A stretch of 50,523 nt of DNA from Porphyra umbilicalis (taxonomy: Eukaryota > Rhodophyta > Bangiophyceae > Bangiales > Bangiaceae), in assembly GCA_002049455.2 (NCBI GenBank), contig KV919196.1, forward strand, positions 1 to 50,523. Direction: 5' to 3'. The notes under the pieces are model-generated. The model was not told where the DNA came from and did no database searches. It was given only the letters and a program-made list of their open reading frames with translations. Positions within the stretch are counted from its first letter, which is position 1. Each line of letters begins with the position of its first letter. Below are positions 32,390 through 42,580 of the stretch, one piece after another. The translations under genes were made by a program, and so were the position numbers.

Positions 32390-33034
32390 TAGGGCTGTTA
32401 TATAGAACGTTACGGACAGTTTCGGACAGTCCAGAACTGTCCTATGGCCTCACGGCTGTCCAAAACGATTTTGGACAGTTTTCGACTGTCCGAAATGCAA
32501 AAACAGTATACCCCCCTTCTCCAGGTAAAGTGACCAGGAGATACGACTGAGATACGCCTCGTGGAGGCCAGCTAGAGGCGCTCAGAATCCGCGGTCAGCC
32601 GCAAGTCGCTGCTCGAGACGCTTCAGCCAGGTCCTCCGCCACCCGTACGCATCACGCCACACTACAGACCACTATCCATACCGATCCATATCTCCCGTCG
32701 TCGTGGTCCCCACGCCGTGGCATTCGCTTCCTTCTTCCCCACCGCACTCCCTCGTCGCCATAGCGAGCCCCTCCCCACTCGAGCTCGCCCGGTAGGGCGT
32801 GCTGACGCCATCCTGGGAGGAGAGCAACGTTGTCGCACTCAAGTCGCTGCCCGAAACAACTGGCTGCGAGGCAAACGATTGGATCGTTCAATCACAAACA
32901 CGGCTATTATGATGGGACGCTATGAGCACATTACATTTGTAGCTGTCAGCAGGTCGGAATCGGACGAAGCGGACCGTCCGAGACGCCGTCTGTCCGCGTC
33001 CGTCTTTTTTGTCCTGTCCGCTTTAACAGCCCTA
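32390..33034. mobile_element. Non-autonomous hAT-type element, family B
   Basis: A 645-bp element with ends TAGGGCTGTTATA and (inverse) TAGGGCTGTTAAA, flanked by a perfect 8-bp duplication CCCAGAAC (32382-32389 and 33035-33042). The subterminal regions are rich in GGACAG/CTGTCC, for example CGGACAGTTTCGGACAGTCC near the left end and CTGTCCGC repeats near the right end. No transposase frame is present. Confidence 0.88.
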
Positions 33035-33042
33035 CCCAGAAC

Positions 33043-34826
33043 CCTCTCTATGCCCTCGTCAGGCCCAAGCAAGCGGCCCAAAAATCTCAAGAAATCTCAA
33101 TGTGGGTTGCAATGGCTCTGCGTGAGTCCTGCAGGACACGGTGATTGGCTTGCAAGATTACTGGCGGCAACTAACAGCCGATACTTCGATGTTGGGTTGT
33201 CGAACAGCCAATCCGACTTCATTTCTACGCTCTGTCGTCGGCTCTTCCTCCCTTCTCTCCGCAAGCGCCATTTTTTGGAGGTTGACAATACTTGACCAGT
33301 GAGGTATTTTTTTAACACTAATTGTAGGAACTGATGACCGACGTTCTCGCATGAGTGAAAGTTCAGCATTGATGGGCTGCTCCGCCGTGTCTGCCTCGAC
33401 GTGCTTGGTATCAGTGGGCGGCCCTGAACAGAGGCTTCCGCGGCATAGATGATGTGGCCACCGGCGTGTGCTGCAAGGTGTGGACTTCGACGCCAGTCTC
33501 ATGGGTTGGCGGGCATATCACCAAATCCGTTGGCGCCCGCAAGCGCGCCTTGTTTCGCATTCTTTTTTCTTTTTCTTTGCACTGAGTCGACAAAGGCACA
33601 CGAGCGGGAATGACCTGCTTCCGCGACGTCGCCGAAGTGGCCGGGCAATGCTGTCCGCGAGAACCTCAGTGGTTTGTCTACGAGGCGGCACAGGAAAACA
33701 AGATAGCGACAGACGCGTTGCTTGCGATGTGGTTGCGACTACTACTTGTGTGGTGCACGAGGGCTACTCAACGGCTCACCTCGAGAATGCAGAGTAGCGG
33801 ACTTTACTCATGGATTTGCCAAGTACACTTCAGCGCATCGTGCCCTCCTCGTCCACAAGACTCACACGGAGGCCGAAGTACACAGCTCTGAGGTCTCAGA
33901 TCCTGATGATACATCTGCTCAAAAAGATTAGCTGCAGGAAAGAAGGCACCCTCACACACACTCTCCACAGTGACAGCGTTCCGCGACACGGCGGAGTCCA
34001 CGAGCTCCGCGACTTCCATGGCGGCTAGGACCACACGGCTTTCGGCTAAAATGGCCACGAGGGGTCCTCATCGCAGTGCCCTTGGCGCCAGACGCACTCT
34101 CGCCGCACACACATTTGACGATAGCCATGCGCAGCACTTGGTCAGACCACAATGACAACCGGCCTCTCCCAGTGGTTTCCCAACATCGGAGCTCACTGGC
34201 TTCCATGAGTTCTGGCCAAGCTTGGTGTCTCGCGGACGCGGCGTTCTCAGGGGCTCCAACTGCACCCCAATACACGGCCTCCTTCCAATCCACCACCCCC
34301 CCTCCAGCCCCTCCATCCCCCCCCCTGACACGCGGTGGCCAACACGAGCACCCCCGGACATGTAGCTACCCGCAGCATGCTGTTGCTCCTACGGTTGAAG
34401 CGGCTTCCAAGAGGGCTTTATCTACGCATAAGTGGCCTCGTGCTGTCTGGGAAGCAGCGCATCGGCGTCGGTGACATGTCAAGGGCTGCTGGCGGCCGGT
34501 GGGCCAACTCGGCAGGCAGCAGAAACGCGCTGATATCACACCGAGACAGCGAATGGCCCACACCCGCCCACAATCACCGCAGGGCGGCGTTGGTGCAGAC
34601 CGCACCAGGAATTATCTATTGACGTCAAGAAGTAGATCGTGCGCCTGCAAAACGCCGGTATCTTCTGGTATTGAGTTTTGAGGCAGCTGCCCATTCCCGT
34701 TACTACGGACACCGAGCGGCGGAGTGTGCAGTCGACCGCCCAGTACTGTGCCATGCCAACCATTCAACAAACTTTGGCACGGACGAACAGCCGTAAGCAG
34801 AAAAGTGGCCGGACCGCGATGCTGAG
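33043..34826. other. No gene recognised apart from a possible zinc-knuckle frame
   Basis: A mixed-composition region. A GTCCTGCAGGAC palindrome lies near 33126. A minus-strand CCHC frame is listed separately. Otherwise only short open frames are seen. Confidence 0.4.
33804..34058 (-). CDS. Possible CCHC zinc-knuckle protein fragment
   Basis: An 84-codon open frame ends with PCESCGRGGHDALKC, which fits Cx2Cx4Hx4C exactly, the zinc knuckle of retroviral-type Gag and some RNA-binding proteins. The segment before it (LFEQMYHQDLRPQSC) has no match I can name. The frame begins at a GTG, and the first ATG is 13 codons in, so this is at best a fragment or exon. A chance match is possible because the motif has only four fixed residues. 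I would treat it as a candidate gag remnant. Confidence 0.3.
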   Translation of the reverse strand: MAILAESRVVLAAMEVAELVDSAVSRNAVTVESVCEGAFFPAANLFEQMYHQDLRPQSCVLRPPCESCGRGGHDALKCTWQIHE

Positions 34827-35743
34827 ATGAAAAAACTGAAACCTGGCCGTGTACTCGCTCGGCCACAGGAAGATTCCGATCACAACAGCCCCCCTGAAAA
34901 AAAAGCGCGCAGGATTGCTACCCGATTGCCCATTAATGGATGTACAGCCAGTAACGGCTACATGCGCGGCTCTCTGAGGCGCTATGACACTTGCAACGTG
35001 GCGATGCATCGGCAGGCTGGCAACACCAGCCTGGTGACCGCAGCTGCCGCTGTGGAGCATATTCGGCGGCACCTGGAAGCGTACCCGCCCGGACAATATT
35101 TTTTAGTGTCGACGAGACGGGGTTACTGTACCTGTGTGTGCCCCCCCGGTCGTACGTGCCGCGCCGTCACCCCATAGTCCCCCCGTGCGCCGCCCCCGAT
35201 AAGCATTCATGCCTAATTCGCCACCGAGCCGTCACCTCCACCTTATTCGACGCCGCCACACCCGACGCCCGCAATCTCCCTCATAGCGCGGCATGGATTC
35301 CGTGAGGGGAACAACGAACATGATCGGGCGCCAGCGGTCGACGTGTGGCAGGTATACGGTGCGCCGTGGTCGGCTGCACTCGAGGCGCCAGACGACATGT
35401 CCGATGCGGCTGTAGAACAGGGTCTCCTCGCTGAATTGCTTTCTCCCCTGGACGCGACGCCGCGCCCAACAAGGAATGGTGGGCTGATTGGGCGCAGAGC
35501 TGCGCACCGGCTGGACACAGCGACGCTGATTGCGGACAAGTGGAGAAATGTGACAACGACCTCTGTATTGCATTTCTGGCTGAATTCCATTGTCCTCCCT
35601 TTGGCAGAGGGTCGCAGCTCCCATTTTTATGACGCTATACGATTCGACAGGGCTTCAGTTAGTAGAGTGACGATAGAGCTGCTGGCTCCGGGCAGGCTGC
35701 ACACCTCCCGGCGTGCACGACCAAATTCAGGACTACTATAAAG
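34827..35743 (+). pseudogene. pogo/Tigger (CENP-B-like) transposase, internally deleted
   Basis: Three collinear pieces of one transposase are visible. The first (34827 to about 35100) shows the CENP-B-type DNA-binding end, ARRIATRLPINGCTASNGYM and the following RRYDTCNVAMHRQAGN, then AAAVEHIRRHLEAYPPGQYF. A one-base shift at the T run near 35102 leads into FFSVDETGLLYLCVPPRSYV, which carries the first catalytic Asp. The middle of the DDE domain, with the second and third Asp, is gone. The frame resumes near 35340, and its part LDTATLIADKWRNVTTTSVL corresponds to the conserved C-terminal segment after the catalytic core. It differs clearly from the Tigger copy at 42581-44395. Confidence 0.7.
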
Positions 35744-36690
35744 CGGAGGCGCCGGCGGTGGCAGAACCGGCACCGGCGCCGGTCGACGATGCGAGGGAGA
35801 TTGTGGGGATGCTTGAACGGGAGTGAAGCCTCGAGCTCGTTTGCTCGAGCGAGCTTGCCCCGAAAGATTTCAAACCGTGTCACGCGCGTGTGGTTGCCAT
35901 CGGCGCCTTCTGAACCTCTTGTGATATTAAAAACGTTGGTTCAATTACCTGTGTAATGAGACCGACCGTAGCCAAGTAGTAAAAGGAGTTCTATCGCCGT
36001 AGAGGCGAGGAAGAAGGACCTTTTGTCGAAGGGCATCAGATGGGTAATCGGGTGTTGCCCACGACGGCGACCCCGGGCCCATGGTGATTAAGTACACACG
36101 GAGGCACTGGTCGATCGACCGTTCGACCACAAGAGATCGCAGGGAGTGCCGGCATACAGATAGGACAGGCAAGCAAACAAAATAAAATGAAGAATGAAGA
36201 AGCAACCCCCCAAAGGGCATGCCACGGGCCAATTCACACAGTACGCGGATTTGGCCGGTCAACGGGGCTACCGCTGGCATTTGCTAATTGCGGGCGACGA
36301 TATGCTACACCCCTCGTCACCCGACTCGCTGAAACAGTGGCACAGCGCGCCATCGGAGCCACTATTGCTCGCTGGTACTATGAAAAGCCTTCGACAAACC
36401 GCGACTGACGCGAGGCACCAGCTCTCGAGGGAGGTACGCTGCAGCTCCACGGCCATCGGTCCGTGGCGCGCGTGACTTAGCCAAAGTTGGTATTAGTCTT
36501 AGCCGCCCGTCATAACCTTGTACTACTTCTCATCTGCCCCGGGGAATTTCCAACTCATACATCCCATAATCAAGTCGACATCGTCTGTAGGCAGGAGACC
36601 GCTCTCAATCGTCTCAGCGACGGCGTCTCGGCGGCCTCGCTTCTCCCAGGCCCCAATGCGCCGTGCGGCGGCGGCGGTCAGATTAGGCGA
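35744..36690. other. No gene recognised
   Basis: A short hairpin-like CTCGAG/GCTCGAGCGAG cluster lies near 35830-35850. Otherwise only small unrelated open frames are seen. Confidence 0.4.
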
Positions 36691-38164
36691 TTACTTGGCC
36701 TCGTCGTCGGCCTCCTTCTCTTTGTAGGCCGTAGACTTGCCCGGAGCGTCATTATGGATCTTCTTGGCCCGTAGGCGCACATAGTCAGGGTGTGTGGCCA
36801 CCCGCGCCCCGGCGTGAGCCCTCTTGGGCGTCGGGCCTTTGTTGTACAGAGCGCTGCCATGTGCCTGGCTCATCGCCGCTAACCGGACTGAATTAGCCGC
36901 AGCTTCCCAAAAGCGTCCCGGTCGTGTACAGGGCAGCTTCCTCGTTGAATCTGCCGTGTAGGGCCTCCGGTGCTTGTTCACTGTAGCAGCCAAGATTGCC
37001 AAAACGCCTTAGGAAGGCGGTGGCATGGCACACTAAAATGTGCATCTTGGGCGTTACAGTCACCCAATCGAAGGACGACACAAGCCCATCAACAAACAAG
37101 GCCGCTCGGCGCTCAAAATCGTCCATATCGGGAGGTGCGATGATGATCGACCGATTCAAAATCGGCAGCAAAGCCTGCCACGTGGCGCAGTCCCGCAAAA
37201 AGAGTGCCGCCCACCTGATCGGTGCGTACTCGTCGGGTAGATTGCACACCAACGTCAGCTTTCAACCGATGCGGAGGCACTCGCGGCCCTCGAACGTGCC
37301 CCCAAGATATGTAGCAGTCTCCACCCCTGCCCGGTTCAGCAGCAATTGTCCCTGTTCTGTACAGAACACTGTCGCTCGTGCAGGCCCAGCCGATGCGTGC
37401 ACCACCTCAGACGCCAATTGGAGTGTGTCTGAGGTCATCCCCAGAGTAAGGTGCAACGGCGTGGAAGCTATGTTTTCCGATGGAACAAACTTCAGCGGTC
37501 GGCGTTGGACTGACCAATGCTGGTCGTGCGTCAGCAGCTGTGGTAGGTCCGCGTTCTCAACGCAGGACCCCAAAGCAAGGCACACATCCAACGACAGTTT
37601 CACTGTGCGAGGCGAGCCACGGCATTGGCTACCTAGCTGCAAGCAGCTGTACAATGCCACCGTTGGGCCATCGCCCGCCCACCGCAGCTTCAGCGCTGTG
37701 CAAAGCAGGTACGGGTGTCGGCTTGATGACCCCGCGTGCCCACAGAATGCCGCCATCCAAGAAATGTCACCTGTCAAAATCGGTCGCACAGCGCGAAGCT
37801 CTGCAGCCACGGAGAGCCCATTGGATCTCAGGTCCTCGACGTCTGCTATCTACATAGCACATATGCGCTGTAGGGCGGCATAATCGTCTGTTCGACATGG
37901 GAACACGCCGAGAACCACAGAGTTCCCGACGCTAGCGGGCCGGTCGTGATTTGCAAAGCCAAGTAAACCCTCAACACTGCTCGTCCTACACCCCTTATCC
38001 ATTCCAAAAAGGAGCCGGACAGGGGGGCGCGCCTCCATGTGGCCTGCAGTGGGCGAACCGCCACGGATCCCGCCGTCCGAAGGCACCTGACGGGCCCTCG
38101 AACCGCCCTTCGGCATGGCCGCGCGCATCCCCACAGTTGGGCCCCCGCGCAGACTAGGCAACAC
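36691..38164 (-). pseudogene. Relic of an unnamed transposon-like protein family
   Basis: From 38164 to 36893 one minus-strand frame is open apart from a TAG (37852-37850) and a TGA (37264-37262). A frameshift near 36930 then leads to a frame ending at 36691. Ordered conserved-looking blocks are LLFGMDKGCRTSSVEGLLGF, NSVVLGVFPCRTDDYAAL, ILTGDISWMAAFCGHAGSS, STPLHLTLGM, and VTPKMHILVCHATAFLRRFG, then YSEQAPEALHGRFNEE. I recall the same order (a GDKGG-like block, a D-x-x-x-L block, GDxxFL...GxxG..PC, TPLHxxLG, TPKxHxLxxH, EQ.xExxHxxFN) in repetitive proteins of algae, cnidarians and choanoflagellates, but I cannot name a family. The stops and frameshift make it a pseudogene. Confidence 0.6.
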
Positions 38165-38438
38165 CTACCCCACGACTGCCCACCGAGCAGTCGTGCTCCG
38201 CGGTCCTGCGCGCATCCTCACTGCTGAGCGCCCACGCGGATCTCTGGCAACCCACTCCATGACGACCCATGACCGGGTCAGGCTGCGTGGGGCGCTCAGC
38301 AAAGATCCCGAGCGAAACCACGTCTTCGAGATGTGCTTGAACTGCGGCGCTGGGGCTGATAAGAAATGATCCGTCTTCGGTTGTTGCCACTTAATCCCGT
38401 TCCTCCGTCAAAGAACTGGACGCCTGCGCTCGTAGCGC

Positions 38439-38654
38439 TTAGTTTGACGCCAACCGGATGTCGCTGGTGAAGGCCCGAAACCGTCCCGCCGTGACGCCAC
38501 ATACTTTGTTGGTAATCTTTAACTGAAACTGTTGCTGCACGGACAGCGCCGTCAGAGCTGCCACGGAGACGCCGCCTTGGGCGCGGGCGCGCCAGAGGAT
38601 TCCTGTAACGACTGCTCCAATATCCTTTTGGTCAAAGATCGCAAGACTGGACAT
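38439..38654 (-). CDS. Hypothetical 71-aa frame in tandem unit 1
   Basis: The open frame from the ATG at 38654 begins MSSLAIFDQKDIGAVVTG and ends RAFTSDIRLASN; it is open upstream to a GTG at 38702. Its twin lies in unit 2. I do not recognise it. Both copies staying open is weak evidence for coding, since the duplication looks recent. Confidence 0.3.
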   Translation of the reverse strand: MSSLAIFDQKDIGAVVTGILWRARAQGGVSVAALTALSVQQQFQLKITNKVCGVTAGRFRAFTSDIRLASN

Positions 38655-38836
38655 CAGAGGGGCCACTGATTTGTGTCTGCGGCGAGCTTGGCGCTGGCCC
38701 ACAGCTGCACTTCTGGCTTAGCTGACACGCTTGTACGTCCGTAAAAGCCCGTTAGGGAAGTTGACGGATATCATATATCCGTCAACACTTAATTCCGTTC
38801 CTCCGTCAAAGACCTGGACGCCTGCGCTCATAGCGC

Positions 38837-39052
38837 TTAGTTTGACGCCAACCGGATGTCGCTGGTGAAGGCCCGAAACCGTCCCGCCGTGACGCCACTT
38901 ACTTTGTTGGTAATCTTTAACTGAAACTGTTGCTGCACGGACAGCGCCGTCAGAGCTGCCACGGAGACGCCGCCTTGGGCGCGGGCGCGCCAGAGGATTC
39001 CTGTAACGACTGCTCCAATATCCTTTTGGTCAAAGATCGCAAGACTGGACAT
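38837..39052 (-). CDS. Hypothetical 71-aa frame in tandem unit 2
   Basis: A copy of the frame in unit 1. Over the 87-codon open stretch the two translations differ at only two positions (Gln/Glu upstream of the ATG, and Cys/Ser in the ITNKVxGV part). Function unknown. Confidence 0.3.
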   Translation of the reverse strand: MSSLAIFDQKDIGAVVTGILWRARAQGGVSVAALTALSVQQQFQLKITNKVSGVTAGRFRAFTSDIRLASN

Positions 39053-39234
39053 CAGAGGGGCCACTGATTTGTGTCTGCGGCGAGCTTGGCGCTCGCCCAC
39101 AGCTGCACTTGTGGCTTAGCTGACACGCTTGTACGTCCGTAAAAGCCCGTTAGGGAAGTTTACGGATATCTTTTTCGGCCTGGTCTGCTGCAGGTGGGAG
39201 GTCACAATCGCGGCCGTGCCGTTGAGCGCTGGGT

Positions 39235-39425
39235 CCTCATCAATCCCTGGGATGGATGACGCCGTTGGGACAGCAGGGGGTGACGTCACCGGGTCCACAT
39301 CAGTCCCAGCGATGGATGCCGTAAAGACGGCAGTGGGTGACGTCTCTGGGTCCACACCGATCCAAGTGATGGATGACGTCGTGAAGACGGCAGGGGGTGA
39401 CGTCGCTGGGTTCACATCAGGGGTC
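39235..39425. repeat. 57-60 bp minisatellite
   Basis: Three units are marked by TGACGTC at 39281, 39338 and 39398, each containing GATGGATG and a GACGGCAG-like core. On the plus strand they translate to repeats of the type MDDVVKTAGGDVxGST. On the minus strand they give Thr/Ser/Pro-rich repeats. A further degenerate unit lies at 41140-41200, beyond the hAT-type element at 39625-40607. Confidence 0.65.
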
Positions 39426-39624
39426 TTCAAGCGTACCCACTTCAGAATAGCGTCTGCGTGTTAGGTATGATCCATGGCAGCGTCCGCGTATGTCGAGCGC
39501 AAGCGGTCAGGTTCAAGCATACTTTCCAGCCAGTAAAGGACAAGCGTACATGTCCGCGTATTTTTTTGGATGTATCTTGACTAAGATTATTGGCGAATCT
39601 GGGTACTGTTCGGGTACCACAAGT

Positions 39625-40607
39625 TAGGGTTGTGTAACACGCCCGGGGCGTGCTAAATTGCACGACTGGGGCGTGCAATTTCACGTGTTTTGGGCGTGTC
39701 ACGCCCTGCACGCCCAGAATTTGAGGGGCGTGATTGGGGCGTGCTTGAAAAAAAAGTACATAATTTCAAATGCGCTCTTAGTGCGCCAGTCCACCGAATA
39801 TTTTTCGGTGCAGTTCCGTGCCACCTTCGTTACTCTTTCAGGGCGCGGTGTCTTACTGCTCCGTCGAGCGTCCACAAACGAGGTGCTCGACGCTATGAGG
39901 CGTGGGGACAATTTTTCCGTCGTGTGCCCACAAACAAGGTTCTCGACGCCATGATGCGCGGGCGCCATCTGTGCGGGATTGGCACAGCAACGGCCACCTG
40001 CTGTCATCAGCCAGGGAGGACGCAGAGGGGCTCCTCGACACGGGCGCCAATGAGGACGTTGAATGCGACGCATCGCGCGCCAGCCATGACCAGGCAGATG
40101 GCTGTGATGGAGGGGGCGCCGGCGGCGAGCTACGCGCCTTCTGAACGAGGAGGTCGCCCGATGCGCCACGGCTGGCGCCGGCGTCCCTGGACAGGACGTT
40201 GGTCGTCCCGGCGACGAGGACGCCCCCGCGGTCGTGACCGAGAATGATTTGATAACCATCTGCTCTGGCTTTGTGCGCGGTGAGATGGGTGGGACTGCGG
40301 GCGGTGGGGCAGCCGGTGGAGGCCAGGCGAGCCGACGTCCCGTGATTCTGCAATGCATCCTTGACGCAGAGTGGCAGAGGCCAAGAGAGTGTATCGCGTG
40401 TTTTCTGGCATTTTTGTGGTCCTTTGAAGCATCCAAATTGCAAGAATATTGGGTACTTTGAATCGCCTGTCAATTAAGTGGCAAAACATGGGGGCTACAT
40501 TAAGGGCGTGAAGAGGGGCGTGCCAATGTTGGGGGCGTGCAGAAGGGCGTGATAAGGCCTGCATCGCCCACCCCGCCTCCCAAAAAGGGGCGTGACGCAC
40601 AGCCCTA
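39625..40607. mobile_element. Non-autonomous hAT-type element, family C
   Basis: A 983-bp element with ends TAGGGTTGTGTAACACGCCC and (inverse) TAGGGCTGTGCGTCACGCCC. The flanks carry an 8-bp duplication with one mismatch, CCACAAGT (39617-39624) and CCACAGGT (40608-40615). Both subterminal regions repeat GGGCGTG many times in both orientations. The minus-strand open frames inside (39699-40473) are compositional and show no hAT transposase motifs. Confidence 0.87.
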
Positions 40608-40615
40608 CCACAGGT

Positions 40616-41521
40616 AGTTGACGGTTGGCAGAATGGACTTATATTGTGTAATCACATCAGAATTTCAAAAAAAAGTGCCACCTAATATGATCGGCTGACA
40701 GAGAAGTCGGCCTTTTCTTGGAATGTGCTTGAGCAGGCACGCGCTCGAACTTCCAAGTCGCGCATATCTTCCTTGTCGACATTCGCGTTAGCTTACGTCA
40801 GAAAGTACCCGAATACATTCACCTCAAGCGTACCTTCGAATGGGCGAAATATTGCTGTCTTTCCAGTTTTGGCCGATGTGGTCAAAGTCATGAAGGGATC
40901 TGGGGCAACTGCCCATTGATTAATCGACTCTATCCGGCTGAATGGATGGCTGAGACGCTGTTTCACACTGTTGATCACCCCTCTTGACATCGACGGAATC
41001 GGCCAAAATTGGGAAGACAGCAATGACCGGGTAGCGCACGTCCTTGTGTGCTGCGAAAGTCAAGCGTTCGGGTAGAAACCCAAAGAAAGTTCGCGCGAAT
41101 ACGCTTGGGAAAAAGTACGCTGTAAGACTCTTGGTTCACATCCATCCCGGCGATGGATGACACCGTAAGGACGGTCGGGGGTGACCTCGACTGCTCATGC
41201 ACTTGGCGCAGCTGGGCAGGCGGCGAGCCGCCCTCCGCCTCGACTAGTACTAGTAAGGGTCGCGCGGCGGTTGGCCCATTCGATACGCTCTGCGCCTCTG
41301 CACGCCACTTGCACGTAGGTCAAACCTTCTGGCGCTGCCTCCAGTGTAGACGGCGCTGGTCCCTTGCCTTGGCTTGCCCTCACAGAGGCTCCAGGCATTT
41401 GGGCCCCGGCGTGACAGTTGCTGGCCCATCGGTGGGTGCATACGGATGGAGTAAAGATGCGCACGTCACGGCACCTGTAGAAGGAGGCGGCGGTTGTAAG
41501 GTCTTATAAAAGGCATGGCAG
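40616..41521. other. No gene recognised
   Basis: It contains one degenerate unit of the 57-60 bp minisatellite at 41140-41200 and otherwise only short frames. Confidence 0.4.
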
Positions 41522-42580
41522 TACAGTGCGACCCCTCACTTGCCCAAGGGTAGACCAAAGAGGTGGCCCTCCTAAAAGTGTCCGGGGCCATATTGCCAAA
41601 CGGATCTTGGCCCACGTAAATAGGTTGGAGGAGACAGGCTGGCGGTGTTCTGGGGACAGTCTGGCTGGATCACGACAAAGCACTTGACGGTAAATATGCA
41701 ATCGCCACGCAACGATGCATGCTGGACCCACCCAACCGCAGCCGTGGAGAGAGGCCGGCGCCATCTGCCGACCGACACTGGACCGGGTCCCGACTCGGTT
41801 CAGTCACCCGTCATTCTCCTCGCGGGGGCCACGCGCTGGATCTTACGGGTGGCACCCGCTCCCTTCCTCACCCCGAGTCACCGCGGCGGGTGCCATCGGA
41901 CGGCACGCCGCTAACCCCCGCCCGCCCCAGCCTCCCCCCCCCTATCCCACCCCCTCCCCCTCCCCCCCCCCCGCCCCGCCCGCCACACCCCCCCCCCCCC
42001 CAACGCGCCCCCCGCCAACCCGACCCGCCCCCGCTCAACGAACCCCCCCCCCCCTACCTCGCCAGCCCCCCCGACTCGCCCCCCCCAGCACTTGCGCGGG
42101 ACCCGACCAAATTTGGTCATCCATCATTGGCATCACTGGGCTCGATGCGCCATACCTTGCGGGTCGCCGCCCCAGATTCTGTCCCCGAGAGCCACCCCCC
42201 CAGCCAAGTCGCCGCGGCGGGTGCCACTGGGCAGCCTGCCCCCAGCCCCCCCGCCCACCCCAACGCCCCGCTCTGCCCATCCACCCCGCCCCCCCCCCCC
42301 CCCCCCCACCGCATCAAATTGACGGGGGGGTTGAACCCCCCCCTCATCCCCCCGTCCCCCGCCCCCCCCCCCTCTGAGCCGCCGCGAGCCGCCGCGGAGT
42401 GCTGCAGGGCGCCCCGCCCCCCATCCCCCCGCGCCCCAACCCCCCCCATGCCATATTGAGACAAACATGGCTTGCCTTCTGTGGCCATTATGCTTTTTTT
42501 CTTCTCGCGGGCAATATTAAACAGAAGGCATCCGGAAGTTGGGGATGCGGCCACGGCGTGATGGTCCGTCTGGCCAGGGG

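Larger units (their letters stand above)
38389..39169. repeat. 398-bp tandem duplication with terminal inverted motif
   Basis: Unit 1 is 38389-38786 and unit 2 is 38787-39169, with few differences. The junction is a perfect inverted repeat, GTTGACGGATAT - CAT - ATATCCGTCAAC (38760-38786). Unit 2 ends in GTTTACGGATAT, so unit 2 read from 38775 to 39169 has 12-bp terminal inverted repeats (11 of 12). Unit 1 has the motif only at its right end. This looks like a MITE-like element in tandem rather than a simple satellite. Confidence 0.75.

Noticed and set aside
39235..39425. CRISPR-like array
   Set aside because: Units of 57-60 bp vary along their whole length, with no repeat/spacer distinction, and the genome is eukaryotic.
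39699..40473. Minus-strand frames inside hAT-type family C as a transposase
   Set aside because: No hAT dimerisation (hATC) or RNase H-like motifs. Composition is Pro/Arg/Ser-rich and inconsistent between frames.
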